NCBI GenBank assembly: GCA_010024485.1 | Contig: RGGX01000019.1 | Coordinates: 1 to 13,050 of the forward strand | DNA from: Actinomycetota bacterium | GTDB lineage: Bacteria; Actinomycetota; Acidimicrobiia; Acidimicrobiales; Ilumatobacteraceae | DNA: 13,050 nt | Direction: 5' to 3' | In this document: positions 12,769 through 13,050 of the stretch, piece by piece | How positions within the stretch are numbered: the first letter of the stretch is position 1 | How the letters are laid out: each line of letters starts with the position of its first letter | Notes under the pieces: generated by a model | The model's input: only the letters and a program-made list of their open reading frames with translations | Database searches by the model: none | What the model was told of the DNA's origin: nothing | Program-made: the position numbers and the translations under genes

Positions 12769-13050
12769 ATGCCCAGGCACCGTCACCAGCCGCTCGACCG
12801 CCTCACCACGCCTCTCGTCCGTGAGAACGGCGTGCTCCGTCCCGCCTCCTGGGACGAGGCCCTCGATCGCGCCGCCGAGGGGTTCCGGCGCTCCGGGGGT
12901 GGCAGCGCCGCCGGCGTGTTCTCCTGCTCGAAGTCGACCAACGAGATGAACTTCATCGCGCAGAAGCTCGCCCGGGTCGCGCTCGGCACGAACAACATCG
13001 ACTCCTGCAACCGAACTTGACACGCTCCCTCGGTGGTCGGTCTGGCCGCC
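12769..13050 (+). CDS. fdhA: Selenocysteine-containing formate dehydrogenase catalytic subunit (5' part; in-frame TGA at 13018-13020 read as Sec)
   Basis: Codons 1-83 encode the start of a molybdopterin/tungstopterin formate dehydrogenase: PLDRLTTPLVRENGVLRPAS, WDEALDRAAEGF, FSCSKSTNEMNFIAQKLARV and GTNNIDSCNRT. The next codon is TGA (13018-13020), followed in the same frame by HAPSVVGLAA to the window end. In the family this reads C-x-R-x-(U/C)-H-x-P-S-V-x-G-L, and E. coli FdhF has Sec140 exactly here, so I read the TGA as selenocysteine (residue 84), the metal ligand at the active site. A SECIS-like hairpin follows. The protein begins about 56 residues later than FdhF, so the N-terminal [4Fe-4S] domain with its Cys cluster is absent. 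It probably oxidises formate released by Fhs to CO2. A premature stop in a pseudogene is the alternative, made unlikely by the hairpin and the continued frame. Confidence 0.87.
13032..13050 (+). promoter_or_regulatory. Bacterial SECIS-like stem-loop for selenocysteine insertion
   Basis: GGTGGTC (13032-13038), loop GGTCT (13039-13043) and GGCCGCC (13044-13050) form a 7-bp stem with two G-U pairs. The stem begins 11 bases after the TGA. In E. coli fdhF, as I recall it, the apical loop is also GGUCU and the stem also starts 11 bases after UGA. Part of the likeness follows from the conserved HxPSVxGL peptide, but the complementary pairing does not have to. The hairpin ends at the last base of the window, so a longer stem is not excluded. 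Confidence 0.75.

Noticed and set aside
12769..13020. Formate dehydrogenase as a truncated pseudogene ending at TGA 13020
   Set aside because: The TGA is at the exact selenocysteine position, the frame continues with the family motif HxPSVxGL, and a SECIS-like hairpin follows at the right distance.
12592..13023. A 143-codon - strand frame spanning the fhs upstream region and the formate dehydrogenase start
   Set aside because: It would run through the five-base-conserved palindromes and promoters and antisense to a clear formate dehydrogenase start; its product has no recognisable domain.

Overview
The window is GC-rich DNA with densely packed genes, ATGA/GTGA start-stop overlaps and some GTG starts. 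Base composition and the protein variants suggest an actinobacterium, perhaps of the Acidimicrobiia; that placement is inference. Nothing mobile, no CRISPR array and no rRNA or tRNA gene was seen.

Layout. At the left edge, on the + strand, is the 3' end of a GcvT-domain protein that looks like the tail of a dimethylglycine/sarcosine dehydrogenase-type flavoenzyme. It is followed by etfB and etfA, the electron carrier such flavoenzymes use. etfA converges, with a 3-bp gap, on a seven-gene - strand operon running from 8974 down to 1855. In order of transcription the operon encodes a corrinoid-binding methyl carrier, a DUF1638 protein, a 'virulence factor' family small protein, a methyltetrahydrofolate:corrinoid methyltransferase-like protein, a RACo-type corrinoid activase, a non-pyrrolysine MttB-family methyltransferase, and MetF. 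Upstream of it on the same strand is an IclR-family regulator, preceded by fhs-folD. At the right edge, divergent from fhs, starts a formate dehydrogenase catalytic subunit. Its reading frame meets TGA exactly at the selenocysteine position of the family and is followed by a SECIS-like hairpin.

How it fits together (inference from family roles). A methylated amine, most plausibly a quaternary amine such as glycine betaine, gives a methyl group to the corrinoid protein through the MttB-like enzyme. The pterin methyltransferase moves it to tetrahydrofolate, and the activase rescues oxidised cobalamin. MetF and FolD oxidise methyl-THF to formyl-THF, Fhs run in reverse yields formate plus ATP, and formate dehydrogenase oxidises formate to CO2. 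The GcvT-domain flavoenzyme plus ETF would handle the remaining N-methyl groups. This amounts to a methyl branch of the Wood-Ljungdahl pathway run in the oxidative direction.

Regulation. Five 15-bp palindromes (TTCC-R-NNAT-R-Y-GGA-W) lie only in the three intergenic promoter regions: before the corrinoid operon, before iclR, and between fhs and the formate dehydrogenase gene. They overlap candidate -10/-35 elements and probably define one IclR regulon covering the whole pathway.
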